Shown here one piece after another: positions 1 to 11,115 of a DNA stretch of 64,000 nt (position 1 is its first letter; each line of letters starts with the position of its first letter). The stretch covers positions 16,077-80,076 of the forward strand of contig JAGDVO010000004.1 of the NCBI GenBank assembly GCA_023269715.1. Direction: 5' to 3'. The position numbers were made by a program, and so were the translations under genes. The notes beneath the pieces are model-generated. The model had not been told where the DNA came from. It did not search any database and saw only the letters and a list, made by a program, of their open reading frames with translations. The stretch comes from Thermosulfidibacter sp. Lineage in GTDB: Bacteria > Thermosulfidibacterota > Thermosulfidibacteria > Thermosulfidibacterales > Thermosulfidibacteraceae.

Positions 1-2243
<2,243 letters not shown>

Positions 2244-2247
<4 letters not shown>

Positions 2248-3083
2248 AGGTTGATAGTAAAATAGATGTGTGTTTTTGTAGGATAGATATAGGTTTTCTA
2301 GTTGTACCCTTTGCTGTTGGAATAGTTGAAAATGTATCGTTGGGAGATTTTGTAGTTGTTGAGACAGAAGTCGGAGAGGTACTTGCCTATGTCTTGAAGG
2401 GACCTGTGAGTATTAACCCAGATGAACTAGGTATTCCTGTTGAAGAAATACAACCAATCTTAAGAATTGCTACAGATGAGGATATAAGAAGACATAATGA
2501 GAATCTTCTGCTTGAAGGAGAAGCTTTTAAGTTTTGTAAAGAAAGGATAAAGCACCACAATCTGCCCATGAAACTACTGAGGGTCAAAAGTTCTCTGGAT
2601 AGAAAAAGAATAATGTTTTTCTTCTGTTCAGAGACAAGGGTGGATTTTAGAGCTTTAGTTAGGGACCTTGCAAGAAAGTATAGAACTAGAATAGAGATGC
2701 GTCAGATAGGTGTGAGAGATGGTGCGAAGATGGTGGGGGGGCTTGGGCCCTGTGGTCAGGAGATATGCTGTAGGAGGTTCCTGAATAAATTCGAATCTAT
2801 TTCCGTTAGAATGGCCAAAGATCAGTATCTTATGCTTAATCCTTCGAAGATATCTGGTCTTTGTGGTAGATTAATGTGCTGTTTATCGTTTGAACTTGAC
2901 GTTTACCTCGATCTTGCGAAGGATTTTCCGGAAGTGGGCGAAAAGGTTAAAACTCTACAGGGCATAGAGGGTGAGGTTGTTAGTGCCAACATAATAGATA
3001 GGACGGTTATAATATCTATAGGTGAAAGAAAGGGGCAAATGGTTGTTAGTGTAGATGAAATTATAAGGGAGGCTAAAACATGA
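2244..3083 (+). CDS. ricT: PSP1-domain protein, RicT (YaaT)-like
   Basis: 279 aa with a PSP1 C-terminal domain. The core carries GVRDGAKMVGGLGPCGQEICC and later SGLCGRLMCCLSFE. The paired CG..CC clusters are the cysteines that ligate iron-sulfur clusters in the Bacillus RicA-RicF-RicT complex, where the complex influences RNase Y and sporulation or competence signalling. In Gram-negative bacteria the role is unclear. The position between holB and metG is a recurrent neighbourhood for this family. It overlaps both neighbours by 4 bases. Confidence 0.85.
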
Positions 3084-4981
3084 AAAAATTCTACATAACT
3101 ACACCCATTTACTACGTGAATGATATTCCCCATGTGGGTCATGCCTATACCACAATCGCAGCTGATGTGATGGCGAGATATAAAAGAGTAAAGGGATACG
3201 ATGTGTTTTTTCTTACTGGTACGGATGAACATGGTCAGAAGATAGAAAAGGCAGCTAGATCTATGGGTCTTGCACCTAAGGAACTGGCCGATAAGGTGGT
3301 GGTAAACTTTAAGAAGCTCTGGGAGAGGTTAGGTATAGGCTATTCTCATTTCATAAGAACTACAGATTTTTACCATGAAGAAGGGGTTTCAAGGATTTTT
3401 GAGATGCTTTATAAGAAGGGTGATATATATCTCGGAGAGTACGAAGGATGGTACTGTGTTCCCTGTGAAACTTTTTGGGCTGAAAGTCAGTTGGGCTCGG
3501 GTAATGTTTGTCCGGATTGTGGTAGACCCGTAGAAAAGCTGAAGGAAAAGAGCTACTTTTTTAGGTTGTCGGCTTATCAGGATAGATTGCTAGAGTTTTA
3601 CGAAAAGAATCCCGATTTTGTCAGACCTCAAGGTAGGATGAACGAGATAGTGTCTTTCGTTAAAAGAGGACTTGAGGATATTTCTGTTTCTAGGACTACG
3701 TTTAAATGGGGAATTCCAGTACCTTTTGATAAAAGCCACGTTATATATGTTTGGTTCGACGCGCTCTTTAACTACGTTACCGGAATAGGATACGGTTGGG
3801 ATGAGGAGAAGTTTAAAAAATACTGGCCAGCTGATATTCACTTTATAGGTAAGGATATATTGAGATTCCATGCTATATATTGGCCTGCTTTTCTTATGGC
3901 TTGTGGACTTGAGCCTCCTCGACGGATTTTCGCTCATGGATGGTGGACTGTTGAAGGGAGGAAGATGTCAAAATCCTTGAGAAATATTGTGGATCCAAAT
4001 AAGTTGATAGATCAGTTCGGTGCTGATGTGGTAAGATATTTCTTGATGAGAGAGGTTCCCTTTGGTTTGGATGGGGATTTCTCTCACAAGGCTCTTGTTA
4101 CAAGGATTAACAGTGAACTTGCTAATGATCTCGGTAACCTTTTCCACAGGGTTATAGCGATGACGGAAAGATATTTTAAAGGTACAGTACCTCCGTATTT
4201 TGAGGGTTCTAATGAGGTAAGAACAAAGGTGAATGAGACCTTGAGGGAATATGAAGAAGCCATGGAAAATCAAGCATTTAGTAGAGCTCTAGAAGCTACT
4301 TTTAATCTGGTTAGGTATGCTAATAGGTATGTGGATACTAAAGCTCCCTGGGAATTGTATAAAAGCGGTAAGTTAGAAGAGTTAGGCGAGGTTCTATACG
4401 AGTTGTTAGAGATTATGAGGATTACTGCTATCTTATGTTATCCCTTTATGCCATTAAAGAGCCGAGAGATGTTTAAAAAGCTAGGCGTAGATAAAGTTGA
4501 GCCGGAAGAGGAGGACTTCAACTGGGGTGGTTTAAAGGGTGGTGAAAGGGTTGCAAAGGGAGATCCTCTTTTTGTTAGAGTGGATGAGGAGGAGGTTCTA
4601 GGTAAGGTTCTGAAGGAGATTGAAGACGCTGAAAAAGAGGAAAAGGAAGAGATGGAAGAGTTTGTTAGCATTGAGGATTTCGTCAAGCTGAAGTTGGTAG
4701 TTGCTGAGGTGATCGAGGCCGAGAGAGTTAAAAATAGCAGTAAGCTTATAAAGCTTATACTTAACATTGGTAATGAGAGGAGAACGGTCGTTGCAGGTAT
4801 AGGAGGTAGTTATGAACCTTCCGAGCTTGTTGGAAAGAAGGTTATTTACTTTTCAAATCTGAAGCCAAAGAAGATAAGGGGAATAGAATCTCAGGGTATG
4901 ATACTTGCTGCAGGAAACGAAGAGAGGATATACCTACCGATTTTGCCGGAGGATACACCAGTTGGTTCCCCTGTTAAATAG
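3080..4981 (+). CDS. metG: Methionine--tRNA ligase with C-terminal tRNA-binding domain
   Basis: Class I synthetase, 633 aa. The HIGH-type motif reads PHVGHAYT near residue 18 and the KMSKS motif reads GRKMSKSL near residue 297. The connective peptide has one zinc knuckle of two CxxC pairs (CVPC, CPDC). A highly charged linker near residue 515-530 leads to a C-terminal EMAP/Arc1p-like tRNA-binding OB-fold (FVSIEDFVKLKLVVAEV ... SQGMILAA), which makes the enzyme a dimer in other bacteria. ATGA overlap with the upstream gene. Confidence 0.97.
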   Translation: MKKFYITTPIYYVNDIPHVGHAYTTIAADVMARYKRVKGYDVFFLTGTDEHGQKIEKAARSMGLAPKELADKVVVNFKKLWERLGIGYSHFIRTTDFYHEEGVSRIFEMLYKKGDIYLGEYEGWYCVPCETFWAESQLGSGNVCPDCGRPVEKLKEKSYFFRLSAYQDRLLEFYEKNPDFVRPQGRMNEIVSFVKRGLEDISVSRTTFKWGIPVPFDKSHVIYVWFDALFNYVTGIGYGWDEEKFKKYWPADIHFIGKDILRFHAIYWPAFLMACGLEPPRRIFAHGWWTVEGRKMSKSLRNIVDPNKLIDQFGADVVRYFLMREVPFGLDGDFSHKALVTRINSELANDLGNLFHRVIAMTERYFKGTVPPYFEGSNEVRTKVNETLREYEEAMENQAFSRALEATFNLVRYANRYVDTKAPWELYKSGKLEELGEVLYELLEIMRITAILCYPFMPLKSREMFKKLGVDKVEPEEEDFNWGGLKGGERVAKGDPLFVRVDEEEVLGKVLKEIEDAEKEEKEEMEEFVSIEDFVKLKLVVAEVIEAERVKNSSKLIKLILNIGNERRTVVAGIGGSYEPSELVGKKVIYFSNLKPKKIRGIESQGMILAAGNEERIYLPILPEDTPVGSPVK

Positions 4982-5744
4982 GGTTGGTTACATAGATAGT
5001 CACGCTCATATTCATATGGATTATTTCAGTGATGATAGGGAGGAGGTCTACGAAAGGGCAGTTAGTAGTGGTCTTTCTTTTATAGTTACAGTTGGGATCA
5101 ACCTTGAAGATAGTAAGAAAGCTATGGAATTTGCAAGTACCCATGAAATAGTCTATTTCACCTGCGGTTTCCATCCCCATGATGCTTCTAAAATGAAAAG
5201 GGAAGATCTTGTGAAGCTAGAGGAAGTTGCCACTAATAAAAAAAATGTAGCTATAGGTGAAATAGGCTTGGACTTTTACAGGAACTACTCACCTAGGGAT
5301 GTTCAGATAAAAGCTTTTGAGATTCAACTTGATCTTGCTGACAGATTGGGTAAACCTTTAGTTCTACATGTTCGCGATGCCCATGAGGAGGTTATATCAA
5401 TACTTAAGAACTTTCCAAATGTTAAGGGTATTGTACACTGTTTTTCTGGAAATAAGGATCATCTCAGAGAGTATCTTGATATGGGTTTTGTAGTTTCCTT
5501 TGCAGGTAATCTAACCTATAATAGGGATTTACAGGAGGTTATTAAGTTTGTGCCCATTGATAGACTCTTGTTTGAAACTGATTGTCCCTTTCTTACACCC
5601 CTTTCAAAAAGGGGTAAGAGAAACGAACCTTCGTTCGTTTTAGATGTTTATGAGTTTGGGGCAGTTTTAATAGGCGTAGAAAGGAAGAAGTTGGTTGAGA
5701 GAATTTTTTTAAATTTTTTAGAGGCCTTCTACTTGACTAGGTAA
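4962..5744 (+). CDS. tatD: TatD family metal-dependent deoxyribonuclease
   Basis: TIM-barrel hydrolase, 260 aa if it begins at the TTG at 4962. That start has GGAGG nine bases upstream and gives the normal TatD length; a farther in-frame ATG at 4905 lies deep in metG and only adds non-conserved residues. Metal-binding motifs are all present: HAH near the N-terminus, GEIGLDFY, HVRDAHEE, VHCFSG and ETDCPFLTP. TatD proteins are 3'-5' exonucleases with roles in DNA repair and RNA turnover. The gene follows metG in many bacteria. Confidence 0.93.
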   Translation: MVPLLNRVGYIDSHAHIHMDYFSDDREEVYERAVSSGLSFIVTVGINLEDSKKAMEFASTHEIVYFTCGFHPHDASKMKREDLVKLEEVATNKKNVAIGEIGLDFYRNYSPRDVQIKAFEIQLDLADRLGKPLVLHVRDAHEEVISILKNFPNVKGIVHCFSGNKDHLREYLDMGFVVSFAGNLTYNRDLQEVIKFVPIDRLLFETDCPFLTPLSKRGKRNEPSFVLDVYEFGAVLIGVERKKLVERIFLNFLEAFYLTR

Positions 5745-5761
5745 TAACATTGTTTTATAAA
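5733..5761 (+). promoter_or_regulatory. Sigma-70-type promoter of the IclR regulator gene
   Basis: TTGACT at 5733-5738, a 17-base spacer, and TATAAA at 5756-5761. It overlaps the 3' end of tatD and lies about 48 bases before the IclR start codon. The -10 box is inside a 16-bp perfect palindrome. Confidence 0.6.
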
Positions 5762-5765
5762 ACAA
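5750..5765. promoter_or_regulatory. Perfect 16-bp palindrome, candidate IclR operator
   Basis: TTGTTTTATAAAACAA equals its own reverse complement. It covers the -10 box of the promoter just upstream of the IclR-family gene. IclR-family dimers bind short palindromes of about this size and commonly repress their own gene, so autoregulation is the likely role; that is inference. Confidence 0.5.
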
Positions 5766-5808
5766 CTAGAGAGTTTATTAGAAAATAATTTTTGGTTAGA
5801 GGGGTAAG

Positions 5809-6582
5809 TTGAGAGGCGGTAGAGAGGAGATTCAACTTGTGAAAGCCGTTGAGCATGCTTTGCAAGTTTTGATTTCCTATAGTGAGAGGGAAGAACTGGG
5901 TGTTACTGAGCTGTCCAATAAGCTTGGGTTACATAAGAACAATGTTTTCAGATTGCTTGCCACGCTTGAACAGATGGGCTATATAAGGCAAAACCCAAGG
6001 ACAGAGGCTTATAGACTTGGTCCTAAGATTTTCGAACTTTCCGTGGTATTCAAGTATCAGATGGGGCTTATAAAGGTTGCTCGTCCTTACCTTGAAGATG
6101 TGTGGAGTAGATTTAATGAAACTACCTACTTAGGTATACTCAGAGATATTTATGCTATTTACATAGATTGTATAGAAACTACCAATACGATAAGAGTTGT
6201 CCCGAGGATAGGTAAACAGCTACCTGCCTACGCTACTGCTATAGGTAAGGCTCAACTTGCTTATTTAAGTAGTGGTGAAATTGAAAGGCTCTTTAGGGAT
6301 AGGAAACTTGTTAAATTTACACCTAATACGAAGACTGATGTAAAAGAGATAGAAAATGAGCTTGCCAGAGTTAAGGAACTTGGTTATGCGATTGATTATG
6401 AGGAGTACCAACTAGAAGTTAGGTGTGTTGGGGCACCGATCAGGGACTATACTGGTAGAGTTATAGCTGCCATTTCGGTGTCAGGACCTAGTTACAGATT
6501 TCCAGATGACAGACTTGGGCTCATGGGGGAAATGATTAGAGAAGTGGCCAATGAAATATCTAAAGCACTTGGTTTTGTATAG
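5809..6582 (+). CDS. IclR-family transcriptional regulator
   Basis: 257 aa, TTG start at 5809 behind GAGGGG. Residues 1-75 form the winged helix-turn-helix (LGVTELSNKLGLHKNNVFRLL ATLEQMGYI). The C-terminal effector-binding GAF-like domain contains ATAIGKAQLAYL and the family signature near RCVGAPIRDYTGRVIAAISVSGP. IclR regulators usually control catabolism of aromatic or short organic acids. The ligand and targets are not evident here; the adjacent genes (M48 peptidase, GGDEF) are not obvious targets. A palindrome on its own promoter suggests autoregulation. Confidence 0.9.
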   Translation: MRGGREEIQLVKAVEHALQVLISYSEREELGVTELSNKLGLHKNNVFRLLATLEQMGYIRQNPRTEAYRLGPKIFELSVVFKYQMGLIKVARPYLEDVWSRFNETTYLGILRDIYAIYIDCIETTNTIRVVPRIGKQLPAYATAIGKAQLAYLSSGEIERLFRDRKLVKFTPNTKTDVKEIENELARVKELGYAIDYEEYQLEVRCVGAPIRDYTGRVIAAISVSGPSYRFPDDRLGLMGEMIREVANEISKALGFV

Positions 6583-7885
6583 AATTTGTGCAGTACTTGT
6601 TTCATGTTTTACCTTTCTTTCCTGTACGGTAAATCCTGCGAGTGGTAGACTGCAGCTAAGTTTCGTTGGTACCGATACGGAGCTTAGGATTGGACGTGAA
6701 GTATTTCAATATATGGATAGGGAAACTATAGAATCTGGGCCCTTTATAAAAAGCGGTTATGCTGTAGACTATGTTAGAAAAATAGTCGATAGAATGTATC
6801 CCTACTTCCATAGGAAAGGGGTAGTTTCTCTTGAAGTTGTTATCTCTCCAAGTGCAGAACCAAACGCTTGGGCTTTACCTGGTTATGTGAATGTAAACAT
6901 AGGACTTATCCCTTGCTTGGAGAATGAGGCTCAACTTGCTTTTGTAATAGGTCACGAGATGGGACATGTGGCGGCTAGACATACTGCCGAAAGGTATAGC
7001 CAAACTATTCTGGCTAATATAGCCATTACTGGTGCTAGTATTTATGCTGGAAGATTAGGCGAGCTTATAGGAAATGTTGGTAGTTTGTTGGTTTTGTCTG
7101 CTTATTCAAGAAGCCAGGAAAGAGAGGCAGACAAGCTAGGTTTTTACTATGCTACCTCTGCAGGGTATGATGCCAATGAAGTTGTTAAGTCCCTTATTTC
7201 TGTTGAGGCTTGTGGTAAACATTATCTTAGTTATCTTGGCGTTAAAGATACTAATTTGGGCGGTTTTCTTAATAGGTTATTTTCAGACCATCCTTTAACT
7301 GAAGAAAGGGTGAGGAACCTTAAATCTATGGCTATTAGTGTAAGAGGTAAAGGTGCCGAAAACTTCGAGCACTTCGCTGCTTTAAAGGAGTGGGCATCAA
7401 AGAGGATGGATTTGCTCCTAAAGATACACAAAGCTCTTTATGTCGCTTCAAGTAGAAAGGATCCGACTGAATCTCTGAGGATACTGAGGGATGCTGAAGT
7501 TAGGTTAAAGGAATCGGACCTTGAACCTGAAATAAGGGCTAAATTCTATGCAGTTAAGGCTTATCTTTTGTTCAACAGATCTGATTATATTGAGGCCATG
7601 AACAGTGCAAAGCTAGCTACCAGCTACAAGAGGGATTTTGTTGTTGCCTATAAAATAGGAGGTATAGCTGGTTTAAGGTCAAAAAGAGGTGAATACCTAC
7701 TCGATTCCAAGAATCTATTCACGGAATGTCTTAATTATAGCAGTAATGATCAAATCTGTTTGAAGGGAGCTCTTATCTCTTCGTGTTTGCTAAAGGATAG
7801 GGACTGTTCTATGTACTGCAGGAAGTATTTTTCCAATTATAGTTCTGATTTTCCTAGTGTATCTATGTATTGTATATTTAGATAG
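6551..7885 (+). CDS. M48-family metalloprotease lipoprotein with TPR-like C-terminus
   Basis: 444 aa, overlapping the IclR gene by 32 bases. The N-terminus is a lipoprotein signal ending in FTFLSC. The zinc-peptidase domain carries HEMGH within VIGHEMGHVAARHT and the distal ligand in EREADKLGFYYA. This arrangement matches BepA/YfgC-like periplasmic proteases of outer-membrane quality control, which have a TPR domain behind the protease. Here residues ~285-430 look helical and repeat-like but are weakly conserved. An alternative TTG start a few codons downstream is possible. Confidence 0.87.
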   Translation: MKYLKHLVLYRICAVLVSCFTFLSCTVNPASGRLQLSFVGTDTELRIGREVFQYMDRETIESGPFIKSGYAVDYVRKIVDRMYPYFHRKGVVSLEVVISPSAEPNAWALPGYVNVNIGLIPCLENEAQLAFVIGHEMGHVAARHTAERYSQTILANIAITGASIYAGRLGELIGNVGSLLVLSAYSRSQEREADKLGFYYATSAGYDANEVVKSLISVEACGKHYLSYLGVKDTNLGGFLNRLFSDHPLTEERVRNLKSMAISVRGKGAENFEHFAALKEWASKRMDLLLKIHKALYVASSRKDPTESLRILRDAEVRLKESDLEPEIRAKFYAVKAYLLFNRSDYIEAMNSAKLATSYKRDFVVAYKIGGIAGLRSKRGEYLLDSKNLFTECLNYSSNDQICLKGALISSCLLKDRDCSMYCRKYFSNYSSDFPSVSMYCIFR

Positions 7886-7923
7886 TTTCTGGTATACCTT
7901 TCAAAAATTGAAGGCGGTACTTT

Positions 7924-9309
7924 ATGTTTAGCTGGCTTGTTAGGGCTTTTCCATGGGTTTTTAATCGGAGTATATTTTGGAAATTCAGTTTTATAGTTGT
8001 TGTTTGTATATTTCCTATCTTTTTCTTTTCTGTATTTTGTTCGTTTAGGGGTATCTCCTGGGTTACTTGCGGAGATTACTTTTTAGCAGTTACAGTTATT
8101 TCATTTATTTTCATATTATGGCAGGCTATAGCTTTGTACTATATGGTTATAAAGCCTTTAAAAAGAGTTGTGTCACACTTACGTAGGTTTATAGAAAACC
8201 AGGAAGAGGTTTTAAAGAGTGACATTAGGCTCCAAAAGTACTATGCAAAGGATGAAATAGGAGATCTTGTTGATGTGGTTAATGATCTTTTGGATAGTTT
8301 TAGGATGCTTCATATATTTAAACATACTATTGAAAATGATGAAGATTCTGGGACCATATATGAGAGGTTAGGATGGGTTTTAAAGGAACTCGTTGGTTTT
8401 GATGAGTTTATCATTTATGAAGTCTCCAATTCCCAAAATTCCATGAGGATAGTTTATTCCACTCCTCCTGATGTCGCCTATAATGCGGATAAACTTTTCG
8501 ATGCCAGTAGATGCAGGGCAAGAAGAACTGGTGAGATAGTTTCATCAATCACTTTTCCCGGCATATGTAAGTATTTTGCATACTCCGGAGAAAAGTGCCA
8601 TTTCTGTATTCCTATGATGTCTGGTTCTAACTGTGTTGGTGTAGTGGAGTTACATTTACCTATGTTTAATGAAGGGTGTTCTTGTGATAGGAGAACCATT
8701 GAGACTAAATTGAATATAGCTAAGATTTATATAGATGAGGCTACTCCAGTTATTGAGGCTAAAAGATATGCAGAGTCTTTAAAAGAACAGGCCTTCAAGG
8801 ATACTTTGACTGGATTGTACAACAGAAGATTTTTGGAGGCTATTATAGACAATCTTGCTGCTCAGGTTTTGAGGAGGGAAACCGTTCTGGGGATCCTCAT
8901 GTGTGATCTTGACTTCTTCAAATCTGTCAATGATAAGTACGGTCATGATGCTGGGGATTTGGTTCTTAAGCAAACTGCCCAGGTAATTAAGGATAGTGTT
9001 AGAAAATCTGATATAGTTGTAAGATTCGGAGGCGAGGAATTTCTAGTTTTACTTGTGGATGTTGAAAAAAATAAGGCTGTGGATGTAGCGGAAAAGATAA
9101 GGAAGAATATAGAAATCTACGATTTTAAAATTCCACAGGGCATTGTGAAAAGGACCATTTCTATAGGGGTTTCAGAGTTTCCAACGGATGCGGATGCTAT
9201 CTGGGAAGCGATAAAATATGCTGATGTTGCTCTCTATAAGGCAAAGGAATTCGGTAGAAATAGAGTTGTGAGATTCGTACCAGAATTTTGGCAAAAGGAA
9301 GAATATTGA
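7924..9309 (+). CDS. Membrane-bound GGDEF diguanylate cyclase with GAF-like sensor
   Basis: 461 aa. Two transmembrane segments (about residues 17-40 and 50-75) flank a short loop, followed by a HAMP-like helix, then a GAF-like domain rich in cysteines (residues ~140-275). The GGDEF domain begins at DTLTGLYNRRFLE and carries the active-site GGEEF and the upstream inhibitory I-site RKSD exactly five residues before it. It should therefore make c-di-GMP and be product-inhibited. The cysteine cluster (CKYF, KCHFC, CSC) in the sensor may bind metal or respond to redox; that is inference. Confidence 0.9.
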   Translation: MFSWLVRAFPWVFNRSIFWKFSFIVVVCIFPIFFFSVFCSFRGISWVTCGDYFLAVTVISFIFILWQAIALYYMVIKPLKRVVSHLRRFIENQEEVLKSDIRLQKYYAKDEIGDLVDVVNDLLDSFRMLHIFKHTIENDEDSGTIYERLGWVLKELVGFDEFIIYEVSNSQNSMRIVYSTPPDVAYNADKLFDASRCRARRTGEIVSSITFPGICKYFAYSGEKCHFCIPMMSGSNCVGVVELHLPMFNEGCSCDRRTIETKLNIAKIYIDEATPVIEAKRYAESLKEQAFKDTLTGLYNRRFLEAIIDNLAAQVLRRETVLGILMCDLDFFKSVNDKYGHDAGDLVLKQTAQVIKDSVRKSDIVVRFGGEEFLVLLVDVEKNKAVDVAEKIRKNIEIYDFKIPQGIVKRTISIGVSEFPTDADAIWEAIKYADVALYKAKEFGRNRVVRFVPEFWQKEEY

Positions 9310-9334
9310 CAGAGTATTCACCCTATATTATATT
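9306..9334 (+). promoter_or_regulatory. Promoter for the tRNA-Leu/tRNA-Pro pair
   Basis: TTGACA at 9306-9311, a 17-base spacer and TATATT at 9329-9334, 17 bases before the first base of tRNA-Leu. Confidence 0.65.
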
Positions 9335-9350
9335 CTGAATCTAGAGGTAA

Positions 9351-9434
9351 GCCGGAGTGGCGGAACTGGCAGACGCGCTGTCTTGAGGGGACAGTGGGCG
9401 TTAGCCCGTGCGGGTTCAAATCCCGCCTCCGGCA
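9351..9434 (+). tRNA. tRNA-Leu (anticodon GAG)
   Basis: 84-nt class II tRNA. Acceptor stem GCCGGAG pairs with CTCCGGC, the anticodon stem CTGTC/GACAG encloses TTGAGGG, there is a long variable arm, and the T arm reads GCGGGTTCAAATCCCGC. CCA is not encoded. Confidence 0.95.
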
Positions 9435-9449
9435 TTTATCCAAATTTTT

Positions 9450-9526
9450 CGGGGCGTAGCTCAGCCTGGCAGAGCACTGGCATGGGGGGCCAGTGGTCGC
9501 CCGTTCAAATCGGGTCGCCCCGACCA
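9450..9526 (+). tRNA. tRNA-Pro (anticodon GGG)
   Basis: 77 nt including an encoded CCA. Acceptor stem CGGGGCG/CGCCCCG; anticodon stem CTGGC/GCCAG around loop ATGGGGG. It lies 15 bases after tRNA-Leu and is probably cotranscribed. A second proline tRNA (CGG) with a near-identical acceptor stem is at 11038. Confidence 0.93.
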
Positions 9527-9554
9527 TTGTGAGTTTTCAATTTGTGAGTGCCTC

Positions 9555-9582
9555 TTGCCCTTTCCGGTGTAGCTGTTATAAT
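9555..9582 (+). promoter_or_regulatory. Putative promoter of surE-pcm
   Basis: TTGCCC at 9555-9560, a 16-base spacer and a consensus TATAAT at 9577-9582, 37 bases before the surE ATG. Confidence 0.45.
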
Positions 9583-9619
9583 TTTAAAGGTGTGATTTTT
9601 GTTAAGGTGGTGGTGTTTT

Positions 9620-10384
9620 ATGCTGATTCTTCTTTCGAATGATGATGGTGTATTTGCGACAGGTATTAATGTTTTATTTAGCGAATTATCCAAGATCGCA
9701 GATGTATGGATAGTTGCTCCCGATAGAGAGAAGAGTGCTTCAAGTCATTCCCTTACTTTACATAGACCCTTAAGGGCAAAGAAAATAGAGGAAAGAATAT
9801 ACGCTGTTGATGGAACTCCAACTGATTCTGTTATTCTAGGAGTTCACAAGATACTACCTAGAGAGCCTGACTTTGTTGTTTCTGGTATAAATGAAGGACC
9901 GAATCTTGGGGAGGATGTTACCTATTCTGGTACTGTTTCTGCTGCCATGGAAGGATGTATACTTGGCATACCGTCTGTTGCCGTTTCGCTGGCAATATCG
10001 GGGTATAGGAATTTTAAAGCGGCTGCTAGGATTGTCGTAAAAATAATGGAGAGTCTTTTTGAGAAAAGATTTCCTGATGGGATTTTTCTTAATATTAACG
10101 TTCCAGATGTAGAAGATATAGGAGAAGTAAAGGGAATAAAATGGACTAGGCTTGGTAAAAGGAAATATAACAACTATATTCATGAATTAAGGGATCCAAG
10201 GGGGGATACCTTTTATTGGATAGGTGGTTTACCCGAGGAAGATGAAGAAGATTCAAATGGAGAGGGTACCGATATAGGAGCAGTTAGAAAAGGTTATGTT
10301 TCTGTAACACCTATAAGGTACGATATGACCGCTCTTGATTTCTTAGAAAAGGGAATATGGGAATGGGATGTCGGATTATACTGA
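9620..10384 (+). CDS. surE: 5'/3'-nucleotidase SurE
   Basis: 254 aa from the ATG at 9620, which has AAGGTGG upstream and begins directly with the conserved MLILLSNDDGV. Metal-dependent nucleotidase removing phosphate from nucleoside monophosphates and acting on short polyphosphate. The metal site is the NDD triad, with PDREKSASSHSLT, DGTPTDSV and the SGINEGPNLGEDVTYSGTV glycine-rich loop. It overlaps pcm by 17 bases, the classic surE-pcm stationary-phase survival pairing. Confidence 0.96.
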   Translation: MLILLSNDDGVFATGINVLFSELSKIADVWIVAPDREKSASSHSLTLHRPLRAKKIEERIYAVDGTPTDSVILGVHKILPREPDFVVSGINEGPNLGEDVTYSGTVSAAMEGCILGIPSVAVSLAISGYRNFKAAARIVVKIMESLFEKRFPDGIFLNINVPDVEDIGEVKGIKWTRLGKRKYNNYIHELRDPRGDTFYWIGGLPEEDEEDSNGEGTDIGAVRKGYVSVTPIRYDMTALDFLEKGIWEWDVGLY

Positions 10385-11030
10385 TACACCAGAATTGAAG
10401 AGAAGAAGAGAGGAACTTGTTAATCACCTAAGAGGGCGTGGTATAAAGGATGAAAGGGTTCTTAGTGCAATGCTTAAGATTCCGAGGCATTTTTTTGTCC
10501 CACCGGAATTTATAGATGAAGCCTACAACGATTATCCCTTACCTATAGGTGCTGGACAAACCATATCTCAGCCTTATATAGTTGCCCTAATGACGGAAGC
10601 TTTGAATGTAGAAAATGTACATAATGTTCTTGAAATAGGTACAGGTTCAGGTTATCAGTGTGCAATCTTAGCCGAGCTTGCTAAGGAAGTGTATTCTGTA
10701 GAGAGGATACCAGAGCTTGCAGAAAGGGCTATAAAGGTACTTGATCAGTTGGGTTACTCTAATGTTAAGGTAAAGATTGGTGATGGAACACTAGGGTGGC
10801 CTGAGTATGCTCCTTACGACAGAATAATGGTTACTGCAGGAGCTCCAAAGATTCCTGAACCTTTACTTGAACAGCTTGTTGTTGATGGTATTATGGTTAT
10901 TCCTGTAGGTGATGAATACTCCCAGGAGTTGTTGGTAGTGACAAAGGTTTCTGAAGATGGTAAAGTTAGGGTTAAAAGTTTAGGTGGGTGTGTTTTTGTT
11001 AAGTTGAGAGGTGAGCATGGTTGGAGGTGA
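10368..11030 (+). CDS. pcm: Protein-L-isoaspartate O-methyltransferase
   Basis: 220 aa SAM-dependent repair enzyme that methylates L-isoaspartyl residues in damaged proteins. Family signatures: IPRHFFVP, AGQTISQPYIVALMTEAL, the SAM-binding loop LEIGTGSGYQCAILAEL, and IMVTAGAPKIPEPLLEQL. It overlaps surE. Protein repair of this kind is useful at high temperature. Its last codons run up to 8 bases before the next tRNA gene. Confidence 0.96.
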   Translation: MSDYTDTPELKRRREELVNHLRGRGIKDERVLSAMLKIPRHFFVPPEFIDEAYNDYPLPIGAGQTISQPYIVALMTEALNVENVHNVLEIGTGSGYQCAILAELAKEVYSVERIPELAERAIKVLDQLGYSNVKVKIGDGTLGWPEYAPYDRIMVTAGAPKIPEPLLEQLVVDGIMVIPVGDEYSQELLVVTKVSEDGKVRVKSLGGCVFVKLRGEHGWR

Positions 11031-11037
11031 AGATAGA

Positions 11038-11111
11038 CGGGGCGTAGCGCAGCCTGGAAGCGCACCAGCTTCGGGAGCTGGGGGTCGCCGGTTCGAATCC
11101 GGCCGCCCCGA
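11038..11111 (+). tRNA. tRNA-Pro (anticodon CGG)
   Basis: 74 nt without CCA. Acceptor CGGGGCG/CGCCCCG, anticodon stem CCAGC/GCTGG around TTCGGGA, T arm GCCGGTTCGAATCCGGC. It sits in a 7-base gap after pcm and ends at the very first codons of the next protein gene, so a pcm transcript must be processed here. It read through in the next CDS frame has no stop codon. Confidence 0.94.
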
Positions 11112-11115
11112 TAAG

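Noticed and set aside
9318-9527. Minus-strand frame over the two tRNA genes
   Set aside because: Classic spurious translation of tRNA genes (for example GATRFERA-type peptides). The same applies to frames over 11038-11111, 31363-31452 and 63565-63912.
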